NCBI GenBank assembly: GCA_039000515.1 | Contig: JBCFYV010000935.1 | Location: 59,158,346 to 59,222,345, forward strand | Origin: Timema cristinae | Taxonomy: Eukaryota > Arthropoda > Insecta > Phasmatodea > Timematidae | Direction of reading: 5' to 3' | DNA length: 64,000 nucleotides | Shown here: positions 59,177-64,000 of the stretch, in pieces | How positions within the stretch are numbered: the stretch's first letter is position 1 | Layout: each line of letters starts with the position of its first letter | Made by a program: the position numbers and the translations under genes | The notes under the pieces: model-generated | What the model was told of the DNA's origin: nothing | Seen by the model: only the letters and a program-made list of their open reading frames with translations | Databases searched by the model: none

Positions 59177-59448
59177 GGTGACCTGACTGTCTAGGGGTAA
59201 GGTGGCGGACTTCTGTGCTGGGGGTCCGGGGTTCAATCCTCGGTCCCGGCACAGATTTATCTGATTACCAAACCCTTCCTTCACCTCTGGCAAGACATCT
59301 TGTGAATGTGGGGAATGCCAGGCCTTCACCGTGGTTCGGATCCCACGTTAAACTGTAGGTCCTCATTTCATCTCACAATCACCCTACCATTACACATTAG
59401 CGTAAGTGCGTGTAACCCGAACGGATAGTAATACGCGGTGATGGTGAG
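59177..59448 (+). mobile_element. SINE family A, full length
   Basis: Box A GACTGTCTAGGGGTAAGG, box B CCGGGGTTCAATCCTCGG, body and tail; the 3' end is GATGGTGAGA. No clear duplication. Confidence 0.85.
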
Positions 59449-59623
59449 ATATATATAATTAATATATTAATATCAAGTTGTTTAATTTTAACAAGAAAGT
59501 AACGATGTCTGGGAAAATGAGTTTGGGTGAATATTGGCCTAACGTTATCCCTAACATAATCTTGCTTGTTACAGTTTCAAAGTAATCTGATCTGATACAA
59601 ATAATATATTTTTTTCTTTCTTA

Positions 59624-59798
59624 TCTGACACATTAGCTCACTTGGTAGCGTGTCTGCCTTTAATTCTCCTAGGGCCCAAGGTTCGATTCCCAGTGATGAT
59701 TTAATGGCTGGGGACTGGATGTTGAATTTTTCTAGATTTAACTTGGTTTATAAGTCGTATGCTGATGTAATCAGTATGTCCAGGGAGTACAAGTTAAA
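59624..59798 (+). mobile_element. SINE family G
   Basis: Box A ATTAGCTCACTTGGTAGCG, box B CAAGGTTCGATTCCC, then TAAGTCGTATGCTGATGTAA. The middle is shortened. Confidence 0.6.
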
Positions 59799-60122
59799 TT
59801 AGGCCTACCGCAAATGGATACAAAAAATCTTATACCTATGGATGTTAACAATGCATTGATGTATAAAATATATCTATATATTTATAAAAAGTGTATATAG
59901 TTTAGTATCCGATATAATCATTTATCGATATATTTCATAAAAGCTTTCGGACCGACTATCTTTGGATCAAAATAAATTTGAACGATTCTTTTCTCTATTA
60001 TATAAAACTTGTTTTTTTTTATTCTCAACAACTAAATATAATATTAGAAAGTTAAAAGCCGTGAAGAATAGCTTAGAACAACAGTCATCTTAAGGCGACC
60101 ACCTCGTTTAGCGAGAAAGTAT

Positions 60123-60368
60123 ACTTTTTATACCGCGTGCTACTACGCTTTCGGGTTATACGCTTATGTACTAATTAAGCTAATGGTTTAAGGGATTAGT
60201 AAGGCTATATTTAGAAGAAACGTAACCTCATTTGAGTGGAGGGAGAGTGGAAAACCACCCTCAGTAACGTAACCCGACCGAGATTCGAGCCTTGATCTCC
60301 CCATCATCGGCAGTCTAGTCTACAGCGAGAGTAGCGCGTTAGACCATGCGACCATTGAAGTGGGTCCA
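60123..60368 (-). mobile_element. SINE family C with 10-bp duplication
   Basis: GAGAAAGTAT at 60113-60122 and 60369-60378. Box B (GATTCGAGCCTTG) and head (TTAGACCATGCGACCATTGA) are readable. Confidence 0.82.
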
Positions 60369-60438
60369 GAGAAAGTATTAATCGCTGTCAGGCCACACGG
60401 CTTAAAATAATATGGTTTTCTGGAACTACTAATCCATG

Positions 60439-60991
60439 CCCGCGATTCTTAAAACCAGAGGGCCTCGAATAAATAATTTAAAACATTATTTGCTTATTAT
60501 TGAAGTCAATTATCTTAAATTTTACGTTTTGGAAGGAATTAAATTACCGTAAGCATGTAAGTACAGCAGACTCTCGATTTTCCGGGGTAATGTAGGGGAA
60601 GCACGGATAATACAAATAATCCCCATCTGTTTACCACCGCCATTCATAGTTTGCTACCCTTTATTTCTACTTATTTATGTGAAAAGGGATTTTCCACAAT
60701 GGTAAATATTAAAACGTAGCAGTGAGATCAACTCCAAATCAACTCCTGCATGCAAATGGCATTAAGTAATACATTCGAAACAAGAATAGACCAATTAGTG
60801 GAAAGTGTTCAACAGCAGAGAGAGGTCCCATTAAATACATTTAGCTAAGTTAATTTAAGGTTTTTTATTTGTTTATTATTATAATCAGTAAATAAAGCCA
60901 CTATTTTAGATTAATTTTAATAATTACTAGAGGGCTGCGAAAATATCTTAAGATATCTAGGGGCCCCACGAGTAAAGAGGAAAGTTCGCTG
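60439..60991. mobile_element. Second copy of the hAT element
   Basis: Colinear with 38790-39387 (AAATTTTACGTTTTGGAAG, CAGACTCTCGATTTTCCGGG, GTGGAAAGTGTTCAACA). Ends CGCGATTCTTAAAACC and AAAGTTCGCTG are frayed; no clear duplication. Confidence 0.65.
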
Positions 60992-61440
60992 CTAGCTCTC
61001 AAATATCTTACAATTTTCTGTTGTGAGCCTATTAAATATTTACTGTATTTGTTAGAGGAAGGCTAAATCTACAGCCCCTCCACCCCCTTTTTTTTATCAT
61101 GCTTAGTTTCATACCTGAGCAAATTCTTTTTTAAGAAAAGACGTTAAAAATGAGCTTATGTCACATTTTCATACATTGTTTTTTTATTAGCTTAATAAAA
61201 CATAAACTATAGTTTTGTTAAAAGGAAAAGAACCCTTTTGGAATGTTTCGACTTTATTTTGGCGTGAAAGATATTTTGAAATAACGCATCCTAGAATAAA
61301 AAATTGTGTTAAATCTTGAACGTATGTTCGGCAATTTCTCGTTTACCGAGCCGTTTCAGTTTGCCCACCAGACGAATGCAATTCAAAATATCGAAAACAG
61401 CTGATATATCGATATGATTTTATTGATACATCGTAAATGG
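60992..61440. other. AT-rich upstream flank of the signal-peptide exon
   Basis: No repeat recognised. Contains CAGCTGATATATCGATATG near 61400. It could hold distal promoter elements. Confidence 0.3.
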
Positions 61441-61466
61441 ATACAGTTTGAGGAAATAGCTCTCCC

Positions 61467-61474
61467 TATTTATA
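61467..61474 (+). promoter_or_regulatory. TATA-like box upstream of the signal-peptide exon
   Basis: TATTTATA sits 120 bases upstream of the ATG at 61594 and 24 bases upstream of the X-box. In an AT-rich genome this string is common, so only its position makes it interesting. Confidence 0.3.
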
Positions 61475-61497
61475 CGTGTGACAACACTAACAACTGT

Positions 61498-61511
61498 GTT
61501 TCTATGGAAAC
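61498..61511 (+). promoter_or_regulatory. RFX X-box (GTTTCTATGGAAAC)
   Basis: The 14-mer fits the palindromic RFX consensus GTHNYYATRRNAAC at every position. It lies 82 bases upstream of the ATG at 61594. In animals, RFX factors drive genes of cilium assembly and ciliary signalling through X-boxes about 50-150 bases upstream of the start codon. The ciliary role is inference from motif and spacing alone. Confidence 0.5.
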
Positions 61512-61593
61512 CAACGTGAAACCAGTTCCGTCCTTCCATCTCAATATTATTTAGAAAGTTCCATAAAAAAAAATTAAAATTGTGTCAAGTGGA

Positions 61594-61736
61594 ATGGATT
61601 TTCCATCTGCGGGAATCTCGCTGGCCTATTATCTGTTTCTCCTGTTAGTGCTCAGATCGGCGAAGGGCCAGATCGACTTCAAAGAACCCCTTTACATGAA
61701 GTTTGTCAACAAGGAAACGCACACCAATGTATCAAG
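61594..61736 (+). CDS. First coding exon of a secreted or membrane protein (signal peptide), unidentified gene
   Basis: An ATG at 61594 opens 47 codons plus two bases, ending at TCAAG|GTAATT, a consensus splice donor (GT at 61737). Reading through the donor gives an in-frame TAA at 61738, so this exon needs splicing. The peptide starts with a typical signal sequence: short N-region (MDFPSAGIS), hydrophobic core at residues 10-20 (LAYYLFLLLVL), and a likely cleavage site after G25 (A23 at -3, G25 at -1). The mature part begins QIDFKEPLYMKF and contains an N-glycosylation sequon, N45-V-S. The product therefore probably enters the secretory pathway. I do not recognise the family, and no matching downstream exon is visible. 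A TATA-like box and an RFX X-box lie within 130 bases upstream. The 3' 53 coding bases are repeated downstream as an array. The exon is too short to be found by a length-filtered frame search. Confidence 0.6.
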
Positions 61737-62289
61737 GTAATTAATAACCTCTTGAGGTTAGCGACGCTAAGGGGGCTTGTAATGAACCCCTTTACATGAA
61801 GTTTGTCAACAAGGAAACGCACACCAATGTATCAAGGTAATTAATAACCTCTTGAGGTTAACGACGCTAAGGGGGTTCGTAATGAACCCCTTTACATGAA
61901 GTTTGTCAACAAGGAAACGCACACCAATGTATCAAGGTAGTAATTAATAACCTCTTGAGGTTAGCGACGCTAAGGGGGCTTGTAATGAACCCTTTTACAT
62001 GAAGTTTGTCAACAAGGAAACGCACACCAATGTATCAAGGTAATTAATAACCTCTTGAGGTTAGCGACGCTAAGGGGGCTTGTAATGAACCCCTTTACAT
62101 GAAGTTTGTCAACAAGGAAACGCACACCAATGTATCAAGGTAATTAATAACCTCTTGAGGTTAACGACGCTAAGGGGGTTCGTAATGAACCCCTTTACAT
62201 GAAGTTTGTCAACAAGGAAACGCACACCAATGTATCAAGGTAGTAATTAATAACCTCTTGAGGTTAGCGACGCTAAGGGGGCTTGTAAT
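61684..62289 (+). repeat. Six-unit tandem array built from the exon 3' end plus its splice donor
   Basis: Units start at 61684, 61784, 61884, 61987, 62087 and 62187, with lengths 100, 100, 103, 100, 100 and 103. Each unit holds 53 bases of coding sequence from GAACCCC to TCAAG, then the donor GTAATT (GTAGTAATT in units 3 and 6), then 41 bases of intron ending TTGTAAT or TTCGTAAT. Variants show a higher order: units 2 and 5 share TTAACGACG and GGTTCG, while units 3 and 6 share the extra TAG. The array is therefore a 303-bp trimer present twice. Unit 4 carries one private C-to-T change (GAACCCTTTT). A four-base stub GAAC at 62290 marks the end. Coding halves are otherwise identical, so the expansion is recent or homogenised. 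Confidence 0.92.
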
Positions 62290-62368
62290 GAACGAAGACT
62301 TCCGAGTATCTTAAGGGCTTCCTTGCTTACGTTCCGATTCCCGTTGAGGTATTTAAGGTGGGGATGTA

Positions 62369-62732
62369 GGGAACGCGAGATAAGGGCACTTTTTTGCCGT
62401 TTTTATAGCAAAACTTTTTTTTTTTGGCAAAATAAATCAAATATTGCTCCGGTAGAAACATAGAGTTTAATTTTCTTCACATGCTGACATCAACAATAAT
62501 TGTTGAATATCTGTCATGAGCATAGTGGCTTTTGATGAGAAACTTTTTAAATGAAGATAAAAGGTTGTGATTAAACTTAAAACAAGACACCCTTGACATT
62601 CAACAATCTGTTGCTATCACCATGAGGATAAATTTAAACTGTTTCTAAGATAAATATTTGATTTATTTGTAAAAAAATAATATTTTTTTTTCTATAAAAA
62701 CTGCAAAAACACTGCCCTTTTCTCACGTTCCC
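62369..62732. mobile_element. Palindromic MITE family F, cleanest copy, TA duplication
   Basis: The left arm GGGAACGCGAGATAAGGGCA pairs with the right end TGCCCTTTTCTCACGTTCCC, and the pairing continues for about 150 bases per arm. TA flanks (62367-62368, 62733-62734) fit a Tc1/mariner-type MITE. Copies at 33632-33990 and 55463-56035. Confidence 0.75.
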
Positions 62733-62734
62733 TA

Positions 62735-63387
62735 ACCTCTCACCCTAATTAGGGCCTTATCCAATGGCGCCACAGAGTGGATGGACTCTTAAGGGCGTTG
62801 GTTTTCTTGCGTCATCATAGGCCAGATTACAGGGATTCCCAACTTTTTTTTGTTTGCTTGGAGGAACCCTTAACATATTTCGTAGAATCTCGGAGAACCT
62901 TTACTTGGCTGACACATTAGGTTTGACAAGGGTAAGTTACAAAATATACTTGTAATCCCTATCTACTACTAAGAGGGACGCATTCCAAAGGGGATAACTT
63001 ACTCATCCTTATCTCTTATTAAATTAAATTGTTAATAAGCTTCAGGATGGACACTTCGTTTATCCTGAAAGTATTGCAAGCTTACCTTGACGGGTTTTAC
63101 CATGATGCTCTATAAGATAGGGCCATAGTGTAATCGATCAAGGTAAGACTGGTACGGTTCAGGCTGGACGGAGTGTACGGCTGATAATAAAACGTGTTTA
63201 TTCCTGTTCTTGTTCAACATCAGGGTTTCCACGCACCGGGAAAACAGGTGATTTTGGAAAATTTAAATGAAAATATAGAATATTTGTTAATTTAAGACAT
63301 TTAACTAAAAGCTTAAAATAGTCGTTCTTAGGAGAGATGAAAAAAAGTGAGGTGAATAATTAAGAACGCTGATTCAAACTTGTCTTA
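62735..63387. other. Unannotated stretch
   Basis: ACAGGGATTCCCAACTTTTT at about 62832 looks like an unpaired hAT end. TATCCTGAAAGTATTGCAAG near 63060 recurs reversed at 48.2 kb. Confidence 0.3.
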
Positions 63388-64000
63388 TTATCCCTTAAAC
63401 AAGGGTTGTGAAGTCACAGATGATGTATTCCCCATCAATCTTAAATATTCCTGTTTTAGATATAAGTTACATGACTTCATACTTAACCGGTTTGAAAAAA
63501 AAAAATTAAATTTAATTAGTCTTTTCTTCATTCTAAGTCGGCGGGAATATTGAGAATTCATTCTGGAAAACCTGAAGAAAAAAAAAACCTTAGGGAATTT
63601 GGTAGTAAGGAAATATTGGCAACCCTGAACATAAATATAATTATAATTAATTATTGGGAGTGTGTGTTCTCCTATTGTGTTGATTTTAAAGGAATGGGTA
63701 ATTACTGTATGATTGGACCTCGCCCGTATTCGAGATATCTCGGTGTTTGTAGAATTATTGAGCATGTATGGTGGATACAGTATGTGTATAGAGTTAGGTA
63801 GTGGTACAGTCTGGGCTATGATCTTGCACCCTTTGGGTACTGTCCTGGACAAACAGAATAAGGGATAGGGATGATGAAGGTTATTTACTGAAACTGGGCT
63901 CAACAGGATTGGTGGGACTACAGCGGTGAATCCTATGTTGGAATACCACCCAACCATTATTAGACTCTCGGCCTCCCCCGTCAGCGACAAACCACAAATT
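63388..64000 (-). other. Open frame running off the window edge, unidentified
   Basis: A - strand frame stays open from the window end to 63388, more than 200 codons, the longest in the window outside the microsatellite. The N-proximal part (GWYSNIGFTAVVPPILLSPV, TVPKGCKIIAQTVPLPN) has ordinary composition. The C-proximal part (FFFFRF, KFNFFF) reads poly-A/T and is unlikely to be coding. No ATG is needed if it is an internal exon or transposon ORF. No family recognised. Confidence 0.2.

Noticed and set aside
61684..62289. CRISPR-like array reading of the 100-bp repeats
   Set aside because: Units are contiguous with no unique spacers, and the sequence is eukaryotic with splice signals.

Overview
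This is a 64-kb piece of a large, AT-rich eukaryotic nuclear genome, most likely an invertebrate and possibly an arthropod. There are no long open frames, no operons and no bacterial signals. Nearly every recognisable feature is a dispersed repeat: tRNA-derived SINEs with target-site duplications, truncated LINEs, cut-and-paste elements with terminal inverted repeats (TIRs), palindromic MITEs, and many microsatellites and poly-C/poly-G runs. I cannot name the species.

Two places look like starts of real genes, both on the + strand. The stronger is 61594-61736. It is a first coding exon encoding a signal peptide and an N-glycosylation sequon, and it ends in a consensus splice donor. A TATA-like box and a perfect RFX X-box lie just upstream. 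The last 53 coding bases plus 47-50 bases of intron form an array of six near-identical 100/103-bp units, arranged as a 303-bp trimer repeated twice, so the array holds six copies of the splice donor. The weaker candidate is 1741-1774: an 11-codon exon start in a CCAAT/CRE/YY1 promoter-like context with a donor after it.

Layout: 0-3.8 kb SINE A and the promoter-like region; 3.86-4.48 kb a large TA/CA microsatellite; 5.5-6.2 kb and 8.7-10.6 kb fossil LINE 3' ends; 10.6-15.9 kb nearly featureless AT-rich DNA; 15.9-20 kb a SINE cluster; 21.0-22.8 kb a fold-back hairpin and a PIF/Harbinger-like element with TTA duplications; 23.0-24.0 kb a 342/351-bp inverted repeat whose loop carries a hammerhead-ribozyme-like motif on the - strand; 25.45-29.28 kb a 3.8-kb TIR element containing a 4 x 77-bp array; 31.2-32.6 kb another TIR element; 33.6-36.6 kb a palindromic MITE, SINEs and a second PIF/Harbinger-like element; 38.65-39.57 kb a SINE split by a hAT element with an 8-bp duplication; 41-60 kb many SINEs, several with perfect 10-14-bp duplications and one nested in another, plus a degenerate minisatellite at 47.2-47.9 kb; 60.4-62.7 kb a second hAT copy, the signal-peptide exon array and a palindromic MITE.

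At least three SINE families with different tRNA-like heads end in the same 3' tail. That suggests one LINE supplied the copying machinery for all of them. Most positions are read by eye; repeat edges without a stated duplication are good to about 5-15 bases.
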